Below, piece by piece: positions 13,805-23,084 of a stretch of DNA of 28,983 nucleotides. This DNA is from Flavobacteriales bacterium UBA3431. Lineage in GTDB: Bacteria; Bacteroidota; Bacteroidia; Flavobacteriales; Schleiferiaceae. The position numbers and the translations under genes were made by a program. The stretch lies in contig DFSS01000011.1 of assembly GCA_002381225.1 (NCBI GenBank), positions 17,680 to 46,662 of the forward strand, read 5' to 3'. The notes beneath the pieces were generated by a model, which worked only from the letters and a program-made list of their open reading frames with translations, was not told where the DNA came from and did no database searches. Every line of letters starts with the position of its first letter. The stretch's first letter is position 1.

Positions 13805-16800
13805 TTACGCTTTTTCTTTTCCGAGTCGCTTGGAGGAGTCATACAGGACTGGCGACGCGATAAAGAGCGACGAGTAGGTACCGATGACAATACCGAGCAG
13901 AATGGCAAAGATGAATCCACGCAAAACTTCACCGCCAAAGATGAAGATGATCAACAGAACAATGATGGTCGTAAAGGATGTGTTGAACGTACGGCTCAAG
14001 GTCGCATTCAAGGCATTGTCCAATACATCTGACTTCATGTCTTGTTTCGTGCTCTCTCCAAAGAACTCACGGATACGGTCAAAGACGACAACCGTGTCGT
14101 TCAACGAGTATCCAATGACCGTCAAGATAGCGGCAATGAACGCTTGGTCTACCTCCATAGAGAAGGGCAATACCCCGTCCAACAAGGAGAAGGCACCCAA
14201 AACAATGATCGTATCGTGCACCGTTGCAGCGACGGCACCGAGTGAATACTGCCATTTGCTAAAACGCAGGAGAAGGTATAAGAAGATGGCGATGAGGGAG
14301 AAGATAACCGCCCAGACCGCGGTGTCTTTGATGTCGTCTGCCACCGTGGGACCCACTTGACGCGATGCCACCAAGCCAACAGCCTCTTCGCTTAAAGGAG
14401 AGACAAAGTTTTCGAGTGAAACAGGAGCGGCATAGAAACCTTTGACCCCTTCATACAGGCTCGCCTGAAGGGCCTCTTCGACGTCTGCGCCATTGTCGTC
14501 TACGCGGTAGTTGGTGGTAATGACCACTTGATCCGGGCTACCCAGGGTCTTGACGGCGGGAGCATAAGCTCGGCCGTCTTCGCCAACCCATTGTGCGCCC
14601 AACGCGTCCGCCACCGCGGCCACCTCAACAGGCTGGTCAAAACGCACTTGGTACGTACGACCTCCTTCGAAGTCTACACCCAAAGAGAGTCCTCGCGTCA
14701 TCAGAGATCCCAGGCTGACTACAATCATCAACGCAGAGAAAATGTAGGCCGGCTTGCGCAAGGACATGAACTGGAAGTTCGTGTTGGTGAACCAATTTTT
14801 GGTGATGGACGTCGCAAAGCTCATCTCCTCCGAACGCTTCAAACGCCATTCGAAGTACAAACGGGTGATGAAGATGGCCGTAAAGAGGGAGGATGCAATA
14901 CCGATGATCAGCGTCGTAGCAAAACCACGGATTGGGCCGGTTCCGAAAACAAACAGGATGATCGCCGTCAACAAGGTCGTCACGTTGGCGTCGATGATGG
15001 CGCTACGTGATCCTTTGTAACCATCGGCAATCGCGGTGCGCACCGCTTTGCCCGTGGCCAACTCCTCGCGGATACGGTCATAGATGAGCACGTTCGCGTC
15101 CACCGCCATACCGATGGTCAAGACGATACCCGCCATGCCAGGAAGGGTCAAAACGGCCCCAAAGGCATCCAGGATACCGAAGATGAAGAACATGTTGACG
15201 ATCAGTGCCATGCTTGCACCCAGGCCTGCACCGCTGTAGTAGAATACCATATACAGTAGGACAACAAGCAAGGCGAAGGCGAAGGAGTTCATGCTGGCCG
15301 CAATGGCTTCCTTACCCAAGCTTGGGCCGACTACGTCGGATTGGATGATGCGCGCAGGCACAGGCAGTTTACCTGCCTTCAGTACATTGGCCAAGTCCGT
15401 AGCTTCATCGAGGCTGAATCCACCTTCGATTTGGGTACGGCCGCCAGAGATCTCACCGTTTACACGGGGATAGCTGTAGACCAAATTGTCCAACACCACG
15501 GCTACGTGGCCCTTGGGGGTCTTGCTTCCCTCCTCTTTGGTCAATTGCTGCCAAATTTGGGCACCCTGGCCGTTCATAGCCATCGTGACCACGGGGTTGT
15601 TGCCTTGGTCAAACTCTTGGCGGGCATCGACAATTACGCCACCATCCAATTCAGGCTCATTGTCTCGGTTGCCCTGCAAGGCGATGAGCAAGGTGACTTC
15701 ACTGTTGTTCTCAGGGCGCGTCCAAGCAAAGCGCACGTAGCGTGCATTGCCAGGAATGAGGTTGCGCACCTCAGGCATCGCCAAGTAATCGTTGATCGTG
15801 GCAGTGTCGCGCGTCAAGGCGTATCCGACAATGGGGCCCTCATTCGGAACGAAGGTTTGGGGGTTGACGTTGAGTTGGAAAATGCTCAATAAGGGGTTAA
15901 AGCCGGTGGACGTCGAATCCGCGCCATTGACTTCATTAGAAGCCACCTCGTCGGACGTCGCTGCGGCACCCTCCTCACCGACCGCAGTAGGCAAGGTCAA
16001 GTCCACGGCGGCTTCGCCTTCCGTGGCTTCGGCCTTAGCGGCTTTGGGATCTTCGAGAATCGCGCCCAACTTTTCATTGGCATTCACCATGTACTGCATC
16101 CATGCAGCCCCTTGGTCCGCACGCCAGAATTCGAGGCGCGCGGTGCTCTGGAGCAGGCGCTGAACACGGACTGGATCTTTGACACCGGGAAGCTCCACAA
16201 GGATGCGGCCCGTGCCATCCAATCGCTGGATGTTGGGCTGCACGACCCCAAATTGGTCAATACGCGCCTTGAGAACGGTGTAAACGTTTTGAATTGCCGC
16301 CTCCACGTCTTCGGTGATGGCTTGCTTGATGGCATCGTCTGTGGCATTGAAGCCCAAACGGTCGGTCATGTCTTTGGTTCCATACAAACCAGGATCGCTC
16401 AAGGGGCGAGTACCGCGCTCAGCGTCCAAGGCGTCCATAAAGAGAGGCAAGTAACCCAACTGGCTATTGCGCTGAGCTGCATCGGCATTCGCGATGGCCG
16501 TCTTGAACTGGGCATCTTCAGCATTGCCTACGAGCCCTTTCAGGACGTCGCGCACAGACACCTCCAAAATCACGTTCATGCCTCCGCGCAAGTCCAAGCC
16601 CAAATTCATCTCTTTGGACTTCACCTCTTTGTAGGTATAGGAAGTGACGCCCAAGTCGTACACGACTTCGTTGGACATCGAGTCCAAGGCATATTGCACT
16701 TTGGCCGCGTCTTGGCCATACTTCGCTTGAATATCAGATTCTACTTGACCGGCGATGTAGCTGAACGACAGTTCAAACAAGGACGCGAGTGCGAAAATGA

Positions 16801-16834
16801 CGGCGAACAGACGGATTACCCCTTTATTCTGCAT
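13805..16834 (-). CDS. secDF: Fused protein translocase subunit SecDF
   Basis: SecDF uses the proton gradient to pull exported proteins through SecYEG from the periplasmic side. This 1009-residue protein is a SecD-SecF fusion. The N-terminal helix is followed by NLGLDLRGGMNV (SecD D1 motif), a large periplasmic P1 domain, then SecD membrane helices with GMAVDANVLIYDRIREE. The SecF half begins near residue 690 with its own first helix, VDFEGGRTYQVRF and finally GYSLNDTVVVFDRIRE. A disordered Ala/Glu-rich insert (about 300-345) interrupts P1, and the total length matches Bacteroidota fusions. An upstream ATG 21 codons earlier is rejected because a full consensus promoter (16860-16888) lies inside that extension. 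tatA follows in the same operon. Confidence 0.97.
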   Translation of the reverse strand: MQNKGVIRLFAVIFALASLFELSFSYIAGQVESDIQAKYGQDAAKVQYALDSMSNEVVYDLGVTSYTYKEVKSKEMNLGLDLRGGMNVILEVSVRDVLKGLVGNAEDAQFKTAIANADAAQRNSQLGYLPLFMDALDAERGTRPLSDPGLYGTKDMTDRLGFNATDDAIKQAITEDVEAAIQNVYTVLKARIDQFGVVQPNIQRLDGTGRILVELPGVKDPVRVQRLLQSTARLEFWRADQGAAWMQYMVNANEKLGAILEDPKAAKAEATEGEAAVDLTLPTAVGEEGAAATSDEVASNEVNGADSTSTGFNPLLSIFQLNVNPQTFVPNEGPIVGYALTRDTATINDYLAMPEVRNLIPGNARYVRFAWTRPENNSEVTLLIALQGNRDNEPELDGGVIVDARQEFDQGNNPVVTMAMNGQGAQIWQQLTKEEGSKTPKGHVAVVLDNLVYSYPRVNGEISGGRTQIEGGFSLDEATDLANVLKAGKLPVPARIIQSDVVGPSLGKEAIAASMNSFAFALLVVLLYMVFYYSGAGLGASMALIVNMFFIFGILDAFGAVLTLPGMAGIVLTIGMAVDANVLIYDRIREELATGKAVRTAIADGYKGSRSAIIDANVTTLLTAIILFVFGTGPIRGFATTLIIGIASSLFTAIFITRLYFEWRLKRSEEMSFATSITKNWFTNTNFQFMSLRKPAYIFSALMIVVSLGSLMTRGLSLGVDFEGGRTYQVRFDQPVEVAAVADALGAQWVGEDGRAYAPAVKTLGSPDQVVITTNYRVDDNGADVEEALQASLYEGVKGFYAAPVSLENFVSPLSEEAVGLVASRQVGPTVADDIKDTAVWAVIFSLIAIFLYLLLRFSKWQYSLGAVAATVHDTIIVLGAFSLLDGVLPFSMEVDQAFIAAILTVIGYSLNDTVVVFDRIREFFGESTKQDMKSDVLDNALNATLSRTFNTSFTTIIVLLIIFIFGGEVLRGFIFAILLGIVIGTYSSLFIASPVLYDSSKRLGKEKA

Positions 16835-16859
16835 GGTTCTTCTTTTTGGAAATAGTCGG

Positions 16860-16888
16860 CAAATATAGGCCTTCTTTCCGTATACAAA
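16860..16888 (-). promoter_or_regulatory. Promoter of secDF-tatA
   Basis: The minus strand reads TTTG, 17 bases, TATATTTG, the best consensus promoter in the window. It ends 25 bases before the secDF ATG, and the short leader has a purine-rich AAAAAGAAGAA but no GGAGG. The facing gene starts at 16974, so the gap holds divergent promoters; I could not identify the plus-strand one. Confidence 0.9.
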
Positions 16889-16973
16889 GAGTTCCAAGTC
16901 GGTGACTCATTTTCCTAAAATGGCCAAATTTTTGTTCGCCTCAACCGCGGAAGAATACGGACCTTTATAGGCT

Positions 16974-19658
16974 ATGTGGAAGAAACCTTGGGATCCCGCT
17001 GTGTGGGGATGGACTTTATTTATACTGGTTGCCTGTATACCAAACAGTTACGGGCAAGAAAGCTATAGATTCACCCCATCCACCAAAGCCCAACTCTGGA
17101 CCTCTTCGACGGATTCCCTCGTGAATGGCTTCGCGGGCGGCCTAAACAACCCTCAACTTTCCACTCTGGACATCAATGGCGATGGCGCCACCGACCTCAT
17201 AATTTTTGACCGAGAAGGAAGCCGCTGGCTGCCCTTCGAGCGCGTCAATGGCCGGTGGAAATTTCGGCCCAATTGGACGACACACTTCCCCGCGGTTTCC
17301 AATTGGGTAGTCTTTGCGGATTATTCTTGCGACGGCCTCCCCGACCTCTTTTGCTCCGTCGTCAATGGGGTTGGAGTGTACAGCGCTAGCCGCGTCAATG
17401 GTTTTCTCCAATTTACCTGGGCCCTCCCTGGCACCTATCTCTTGTCCACCTATAGCTCCGGCACCAACCCCATCAACCTCTTGGTCAGTTCGACGGACGT
17501 GCCCGCCATCCGAGATGTCGACGGCGACGGAATGGTGGACATCCTCACCTTTGGCCAACAAGCCTCTGCGGTGGAATTTCACCGAAACACGAGCAACTGT
17601 GGTCTCACGTTTGAACGCGTGGATGCCTGCTGGGGCGATTTCTTGGAAAACAATCTGACGAATGCCATCACCATCGATGCGTGCACAGGCAGCGTAGCAA
17701 ATCCGACGACCGAAGGTCTGCTGCATTCTGGGTCCACCATCCTAGCCATGGACCTCACAGGCAACGGCTTGCTAGATATCTTGTTGGGGGATGTCAGTTT
17801 TGCGACCGCGGTAGCAGGATACAATGTGGGAACGCCTGCGGTGGCCAACATTGAATCGCAAGACAGCACGTGGCCGAGCACCCATATCCCCGTTAACCTG
17901 CCCGTCTACCCCATGTTCTCGGCAGTAGATGCCAACCTGGATGGCTTGCCCGATATCGCCGTCTCCCCGACCATGCCCACCGGCATCAGCGACACCTGCG
18001 TGTGGCTCTACGAAAACACAGGAACGGCCAACGCGCCGCAGTGGACCTTGGTCGATTCGAGCTTCCTCCAAGGGACGATGTACGAAGCGGGTCGCTATGC
18101 GGTACCCGAACTGGTAGACCTCAATACCGATGGCCTCCTAGATTTGCTTGTCGGGACTGCCCGCGGCATCGAATACTGGAAAAATGTTGGCTCAGCCAGC
18201 TATCCGGATTGGCAACGAAGTCCTCTATCGGTTTCGGGCTCGGCGGCCTTGACCCTCAAAGCGGAGTGGTGCGCGCCCACCGCGGCGGACCTCAATGGCG
18301 ACGGCTTGTACGACCTCCTCATCGGACGAAGCGACGGAAAACTGGCTTTTTGGGCCAACACGGGGACCTTTTTTAATCCCGCGTTCACAGGCCAAACCTC
18401 GGCGAATTACCAATCCATCGATGTGGGGCAATTTGCAACGCCAGAATTGGCCGATTTAGATGGGGACGGGGATATGGATCTATTGGTGGGAAATGAATTG
18501 GGGAAGGTGGCCTATTTCGAAAACAGCAACGGAGCCTTCACCTTAGTCACCGAGACCTTCGGAGCGATCGACGCGGACTTCCGCGGCACCTCCTCCGGGC
18601 GAGCCATTCCGAGGTATGTGAATTTGGACGGCCGGGGATTCTTGGCACTAGGCACCGCCGATTCTGGGGTCTACCAAATGGATTCTTTGGCCTTCACCCA
18701 AAATGCGCCTGCCTCGCTGGATCTGACCGTCGGTACCGCCACGACCTCCACCTCGAGCCTCCTGGAAACCCCCTGGGGGAGCAGCAAACGAACTGGTCGG
18801 CATCAGTACTTGATTCGGGCCAATGAACTGGCGGCATCTGGGCTGACGACAAGCCGAATTACCCACCTCAGTCTCCAAGTCACCTCCCAGAGCTCTCCCT
18901 ACCTGAGTCAGGGTTTTAGCATACGCATCGGCCATAGCTCATTAGACAGTCTCACCGGATTTGCCCCCAGTGGCCAACTGTGCTATTCCTACATCCATGT
19001 GCCTACTCAAGGTTGGAATACCATTGCACTGCAATCCCCCTTCGACTACGACGGGGTGTCCAACCTCATTGTCGAAATCTGCTTCAGTAAAAACGTGCCC
19101 AGCAGCGATGTGCACCTCAGCGCGAGCACCACACCCTACCCATCCCATGCCTATGGAGATGTCTTCAACAACAATTCCATCACCTCGAATGGCTGCACAA
19201 TGCCCTTCTTGGGGAGCGACAGCCTACGTCCCGATTTCCGGTTCACCTTGCTGCCCCGCATGCCGATTCGACGCCACTGGGTTCAAGATGGCCGCCACAA
19301 TACTCCCGTCATCGCGGATATGGATGGGGATGGACGACCCGAAATGGTCATGGGTCTATCCACAGGAGGGCTGCGCTATTACGCGGGCGACACGACGTCG
19401 ATCGGCCTGCCCGAATGGCCAGGATTCTCCACGACGATGTCCCAAACCCTCCGACTTTATCCCAATCCGGGGAGTTCAGGTTTTTGGGTGGATGCCCAAC
19501 CCGGACGAGTACACATCGTGAATGCACAGGGCCAAGTGTTCTGGTCCGGAGATGTGTCTGGACGGACCTACATAGAGGCCGCCACGTGGCCCGCTGGGCT
19601 GTACGTCATCCATTCCGCGGAGGGCGTTGGCCGATGGATAAAAACCCATGACCGCTAA
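16974..19658 (+). CDS. Secreted FG-GAP/VCBS beta-propeller protein with T9SS type A sorting domain
   Basis: This 894-residue secreted protein has an N-terminal signal peptide (about 1-28, ending NSYGQ). It carries about nine Ca2+-binding FG-GAP type motifs of the form DxNxDGxxD, for example DINGDGATD, DVDGDGMVD, DLTGNGLLD, DLNTDGLLD, DLNGDGLYD, DLDGDGDMD and DMDGDGRPE. These motifs form integrin-like beta-propeller blades. Between the last two motifs (residues about 583-760) is a separate beta-rich domain with RHQYLIRANELAASG and GWNTIALQSPFDYDG, of a type I recall in Bacteroidota cell-surface proteins. The C-terminus (about 824-894, LRLYPNPGSSGFWV to WIKTHDR) is a type A T9SS sorting domain, so the protein should be exported by Sec, then by T9SS, and released or anchored on the surface. 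Ligand is unknown; adhesion is plausible. Confidence 0.93.
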   Translation: MWKKPWDPAVWGWTLFILVACIPNSYGQESYRFTPSTKAQLWTSSTDSLVNGFAGGLNNPQLSTLDINGDGATDLIIFDREGSRWLPFERVNGRWKFRPNWTTHFPAVSNWVVFADYSCDGLPDLFCSVVNGVGVYSASRVNGFLQFTWALPGTYLLSTYSSGTNPINLLVSSTDVPAIRDVDGDGMVDILTFGQQASAVEFHRNTSNCGLTFERVDACWGDFLENNLTNAITIDACTGSVANPTTEGLLHSGSTILAMDLTGNGLLDILLGDVSFATAVAGYNVGTPAVANIESQDSTWPSTHIPVNLPVYPMFSAVDANLDGLPDIAVSPTMPTGISDTCVWLYENTGTANAPQWTLVDSSFLQGTMYEAGRYAVPELVDLNTDGLLDLLVGTARGIEYWKNVGSASYPDWQRSPLSVSGSAALTLKAEWCAPTAADLNGDGLYDLLIGRSDGKLAFWANTGTFFNPAFTGQTSANYQSIDVGQFATPELADLDGDGDMDLLVGNELGKVAYFENSNGAFTLVTETFGAIDADFRGTSSGRAIPRYVNLDGRGFLALGTADSGVYQMDSLAFTQNAPASLDLTVGTATTSTSSLLETPWGSSKRTGRHQYLIRANELAASGLTTSRITHLSLQVTSQSSPYLSQGFSIRIGHSSLDSLTGFAPSGQLCYSYIHVPTQGWNTIALQSPFDYDGVSNLIVEICFSKNVPSSDVHLSASTTPYPSHAYGDVFNNNSITSNGCTMPFLGSDSLRPDFRFTLLPRMPIRRHWVQDGRHNTPVIADMDGDGRPEMVMGLSTGGLRYYAGDTTSIGLPEWPGFSTTMSQTLRLYPNPGSSGFWVDAQPGRVHIVNAQGQVFWSGDVSGRTYIEAATWPAGLYVIHSAEGVGRWIKTHDR

Positions 19659-20073
19659 CGATCGCCCAGAATGGGTGCTCCTCTATGACGGACCCTGTGC
19701 GCTGTGCCAAGGGGCTGTTCAATGGATCATGGCCCGAGATCGAGCCCGGCACTTTTGCTACAGCCCACTTCAAGGTCCCTGGGCGGCATCATGGAAAGCG
19801 CAGTATGCACCGACTCGTGACTGGCCCGATGAGGTCGTTTTAATTTGGGGCGACCAACATTGGGTGGGAGCCGATGCCGTAACCATGGTTTGTAGAAAAC
19901 TTCCCTTTCCTTATCCGCTTTTGGGGTGGGCCTACCGCATCCTACCTGGCCGAAAAAAAATATACCGGTGGCTCGCGCAGCACCGGTATACCTGGTTTGG
20001 GAAAAAAGAAGAACTCCTTACAACGTGCCCAGCACCGCGTTCATGGCGCGAACCGCGTCCGCACTCTTGTTGA
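19648..20073 (+). CDS. DCC-family (DUF393) thiol-disulfide oxidoreductase-like protein
   Basis: This 141-residue protein has the family signature DGPCALC at 14-20 (Cys17, Cys20) just after a short first strand, and the later motifs VTMVCRKLP, LLGWAYRILPG and a YxWFGKKEE ending. DCC proteins are small thioredoxin-like predicted oxidoreductases whose substrates are largely unknown. The ATG lies inside the end of the preceding secreted-protein gene (11-base overlap), suggesting coupled translation. The last 18 residues (124-141, Pro/Arg/Ser-rich) are read from DNA that encodes the end of mdh on the other strand and look unlike the family, which normally stops near WFGKKEE. Codons 102-115 also encode the mdh terminator hairpin. 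Confidence 0.88.
   Translation: MTANDRPEWVLLYDGPCALCQGAVQWIMARDRARHFCYSPLQGPWAASWKAQYAPTRDWPDEVVLIWGDQHWVGADAVTMVCRKLPFPYPLLGWAYRILPGRKKIYRWLAQHRYTWFGKKEELLTTCPAPRSWREPRPHSC
19953..19990 (-). terminator. Rho-independent terminator of mdh, inside the DCC gene
   Basis: A perfect 10-bp inverted repeat (TATACCGGTG and CACCGGTATA, 10-nt loop) is followed on the minus strand by eight T residues. It starts 27 bases after the mdh stop codon and lies wholly within the coding sequence of the convergent DCC gene. Confidence 0.85.
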
Positions 20074-20947
20074 AAGCTGCCTGCTCCTCGTCATTGAGTT
20101 TGTAGTCGACGATCTTCTCCCAGCCGTTTTTGCCGATGACCACTGGCACGCCCAAGCAGATATCGCTTTGGCCGTATTCGCCGTCGAGGTAAACGCAACA
20201 GGGGAAGACCTTCTTTTGGTCGCGTACAATGCTCGCCACGAGGGCCGCACCCGCCGCACCGGGGGCATACCATGCAGAGGTGCCAATTAAGCCCGTCAAT
20301 GTGGCACCGCCTACCATGGTCGCTGCTTTCACTTCGGCCAATTTCTCTTCCGTCATGTGGGAGGAAACAGGCGTAGACTGGTAGGTCGCCAGCCGCGTCA
20401 AGGGTATCATGGTGGTGTCGCCGTGTCCACCGATGACGGTTCCCTGCAAATCGCTGGCGGGAACACCCATGGCCTCCGATAGGTAATATTTGAATCGGCT
20501 GCTGTCCAAGATGCCACCCATACCAATGATGCGGTTTTTGGGCAATCCACTCTGAGTCGCGGCCAAGTAGGTCATCGTATCCATGGGATTCGAGATCACG
20601 ACGATTATCGCGTTAGGCGAATGCTGAAGCGCATTGGTCACGACGGAGCGAACAATACCGGCATTGGTGCCGATCAATTCTTCCCGAGTCATACCTGGCT
20701 TGCGGGGCAAACCGCTCGTGATCACCACCACTTCGGAACCCGCGGTGGCCGCATAATCGCTGGTCACACCCTTCACTTTGGCATCAAAGCCGTGCAGGGT
20801 AGCACATTGGTTCATGTCCATGGCTTTGCCTTCTGCGAAGCCTTCTTTAATGTCGAGCAACACGATTTCGGTAGCGAGCTCCATGCGTACCATGGCTTCC
20901 GCACAGGTTGCACCTACGTTCCCAGCTCCAACAACTGTAATTTTCAT
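20018..20947 (-). CDS. mdh: Malate dehydrogenase (LDH-like type)
   Basis: This enzyme interconverts malate and oxaloacetate with NAD in the TCA cycle. The 309-residue protein starts with the Rossmann motif VGAGNVGA (6-13) and Asp32, which selects NAD. The substrate loop has SGLPRKPGMTREEL with Arg82 and Arg88, as expected for malate rather than lactate. Catalytic His175 lies in GGHGDT, and Asn120 in ISNPMD. It has its own promoter overlapping the end of gyrB and a terminator inside the convergent DCC gene. Its last 56 bases overlap that gene tail to tail. Confidence 0.97.
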   Translation of the reverse strand: MKITVVGAGNVGATCAEAMVRMELATEIVLLDIKEGFAEGKAMDMNQCATLHGFDAKVKGVTSDYAATAGSEVVVITSGLPRKPGMTREELIGTNAGIVRSVVTNALQHSPNAIIVVISNPMDTMTYLAATQSGLPKNRIIGMGGILDSSRFKYYLSEAMGVPASDLQGTVIGGHGDTTMIPLTRLATYQSTPVSSHMTEEKLAEVKAATMVGGATLTGLIGTSAWYAPGAAGAALVASIVRDQKKVFPCCVYLDGEYGQSDICLGVPVVIGKNGWEKIVDYKLNDEEQAAFNKSADAVRAMNAVLGTL

Positions 20948-20977
20948 AATGCGATTTTTTGAATCCTAAATCTTGCG

Positions 20978-21004
20978 CAAAGGTAGGGGCCGACTACGCG
21001 TCAA
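20978..21004 (-). promoter_or_regulatory. Promoter of mdh, overlapping the 3' end of gyrB
   Basis: The minus strand reads TTG, 16 extra bases after it, then TACCTTTG. The TTG lies in the last codons of gyrB and the -7 box just after its stop, leaving 30 bases to the mdh ATG. mdh can therefore be expressed both alone and by readthrough from gyrB. Confidence 0.72.
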
Positions 21005-22934
21005 TGCGGGCGTAGCGCGCATTTTTCTCGATGAATTCGCGGCGTGGTGGAACATCATCTCCCATCAACATGGAGAAGATGCGATCTGCTTCCGACGCAT
21101 TGTCAATCGTGACCTGCTTGAGCGTACGGCCTTCGGGATTCATCGTGGTGACCCAGAGTTGTTCCGCATTCATCTCACCCAAGCCCTTGTAGCGTTGGAT
21201 GCCAATGCCCGATTGCTCTTCCCCACCCAATTCACGGGCGATTTGGTCGCGTTGTGCCTCGTTCCAGGCATAGGCCGACTTGGAGCCTTTCTTTACCAGG
21301 TACAAGGGAGGAGAAGCGATGTAGATGTAGCCATTCTCAATCAACTCCTTCATATAGCGGAAGAAGAAGGTCATGATTAGGGTTGCAATGTGGGACCCGT
21401 CGACGTCGGCGTCACACATGATGACAATCTTGTGGTACCGCAATTTGGCGGTATTCAAGGCTTTGCTGTCCTCTTCGGTTCCAATGCTGACGCCCAAGGC
21501 CGTAAAGATGTTGCGGATTTCTTCATTCTCGAACGCCTTGTGCTGCATGGCTTTCTCTACGTTCAAAATCTTTCCTCGAAGGGGCATGATCGCCTGGAAT
21601 TTGCGGTCGCGGCCTTGCTTGGCCGTACCTCCGGCCGAATCCCCCTCTACGAGGAAGATTTCGCACTGGGCGGGGTCGGTTTCGGAGCAATCCGCCAACT
21701 TACCGGGTAGGCTGTTGCCTCCCAATACCGTCTTGCGTTGCACCATTTCACGGGCTTTCCGGGCTGCGATCCGCGCCTTGGCTGCAAGAACCACTTTTTG
21801 AACAATGATGCGGGCTTCGTTGGGGTGCTCTTCCAAATAGTTGGTCAGCATTTCGCCGACGATGCGGTCCACCGCACCCGATACTTCGGAGTTGCCCAAT
21901 TTGGTCTTGGTTTGGCCCTCAAACTGAGGTTCCATGACCTTGACAGAAATGACCGCGGTGAGTCCTTCACGGAAGTCATCCCCCGCCACTTCCACTTTTT
22001 CCTTGGTCAAGATGCCGCTCTCATCGGCATACTTCTTCAAGGTACGGGTTAGCGCACGGCGGAAACCAGCGAGGTGGGTACCTCCTTCATGGGTGTTGAT
22101 GTTGTTGACGTAGGAGTGAATGTTCTCCGCATAGCTCGTGTTATAGGCCATGGCTACTTCGACGGGAATCCCTTCGATCTCGCCCTCCATGTACATCGGC
22201 TCGGGAATCAGCGCCTCGCGGTTTTGGTCCACATAGACCACGAACTCGCGCAAGCCTCCCTCCGAATGAAATTCTTCGGTGCGTGCCACGCCTTGCTCAT
22301 CCTTGTCGCGGTCATCCGTCAGTTGAATGCGTATACCCCGATTGAGGTAAGCTAACTCACGCAGACGTGCGGCCAAAATGTCATACTGGTAGGTGGCCTC
22401 ATAGAAGATGCTCGCATCCGGCTGGAACGTGACAATCGTGCCGCGGTAGTCCGAATTACCCACCTCTTTCACCGGATACAAGGGCTTCCCGATGGAGTAT
22501 TCCTGCATGTATTCTTTGCCATCGCGGTGGACACGGACTTCAAGGTGCGTCGACAGGGCATTGACACAGGATACACCGACCCCGTGCAGACCACCAGAAA
22601 CCTTGTAGGAATCCTTGTCAAACTTGCCTCCTGCGTGGAGGACGGTCATTACGACTTCCAAGGCCGAACGATTCTCCTTGGTGTGCAAGGCCACGGGAAT
22701 TCCCCGACCATCATCCTTCACCGTAATGGAGTTGCCTTCGTTGATGGTAACCTGAACCGAGGTAGCATGTCCGGCAAGCGCTTCGTCAATGGAGTTGTCG
22801 ACAACTTCATAGACCAAGTGGTGGAGTCCTTTCTGACCCACGTCCCCGATGTACATCGCAGGACGTTTGCGGACGGCTTCGAGGCCTTCGAGAACCTGAA
22901 TACTATCGGCGCCGTAATTCTTGGCTTCACTCAT
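20994..22934 (-). CDS. gyrB: DNA gyrase subunit B
   Basis: GyrB is the ATPase subunit that drives negative supercoiling with GyrA. The 646-residue protein shows the GHKL ATPase motifs EVVDNSIDEA, DDGRGIPV and GGLHGVGVSCVNALS, a transducer domain, then the TOPRIM metal site (EIFLVEGDSAGG and CDADVDGSHI). The C-terminal RYKGLGEMNAEQLWVTTMNPEGR segment favours GyrB over ParE. The length is that of the compact GyrB without the 165-residue insert of enterobacteria. It has its own -7 promoter box; mdh follows with a separate promoter. Confidence 0.98.
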   Translation of the reverse strand: MSEAKNYGADSIQVLEGLEAVRKRPAMYIGDVGQKGLHHLVYEVVDNSIDEALAGHATSVQVTINEGNSITVKDDGRGIPVALHTKENRSALEVVMTVLHAGGKFDKDSYKVSGGLHGVGVSCVNALSTHLEVRVHRDGKEYMQEYSIGKPLYPVKEVGNSDYRGTIVTFQPDASIFYEATYQYDILAARLRELAYLNRGIRIQLTDDRDKDEQGVARTEEFHSEGGLREFVVYVDQNREALIPEPMYMEGEIEGIPVEVAMAYNTSYAENIHSYVNNINTHEGGTHLAGFRRALTRTLKKYADESGILTKEKVEVAGDDFREGLTAVISVKVMEPQFEGQTKTKLGNSEVSGAVDRIVGEMLTNYLEEHPNEARIIVQKVVLAAKARIAARKAREMVQRKTVLGGNSLPGKLADCSETDPAQCEIFLVEGDSAGGTAKQGRDRKFQAIMPLRGKILNVEKAMQHKAFENEEIRNIFTALGVSIGTEEDSKALNTAKLRYHKIVIMCDADVDGSHIATLIMTFFFRYMKELIENGYIYIASPPLYLVKKGSKSAYAWNEAQRDQIARELGGEEQSGIGIQRYKGLGEMNAEQLWVTTMNPEGRTLKQVTIDNASEADRIFSMLMGDDVPPRREFIEKNARYARIDA

Positions 22935-22963
22935 GTTGTGTGGGGGTAAAAATGTCTATCCCA

Positions 22964-22971
22964 CAAAGATA
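22964..22971 (-). promoter_or_regulatory. -7 promoter box of gyrB
   Basis: TATCTTTG on the minus strand matches TAnnTTTG and ends 29 bases before the gyrB ATG. No clear -33 TTG is seen. The 150-base gap to the upstream barrel gene contains nothing else I can name apart from A/T-rich repeats of ATGTTGA. Confidence 0.6.
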
Positions 22972-23084
22972 ACTTCAGCACTTTTCCTAGGGGTGTACCG
23001 AGAAGAAAAACCGGCCCGTTTATCAACATTTTTTTCAACATGAGCGCATTTCTCGCGCCCAGGTGATAGATGGGATATTTCGGC

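Noticed and set aside
16835..16973. Plus-strand promoter for the FG-GAP protein gene
   Set aside because: TTTTTG is present near 16928 but no TAnnTTTG box occurs at a suitable distance, so I could not support a specific site.
23020..23028. Possible DnaA box (TTATCAACA) upstream of gyrB
   Set aside because: A single site, one base off the consensus, without further boxes, a dnaA gene or an AT-rich unwinding element; not enough for an origin.
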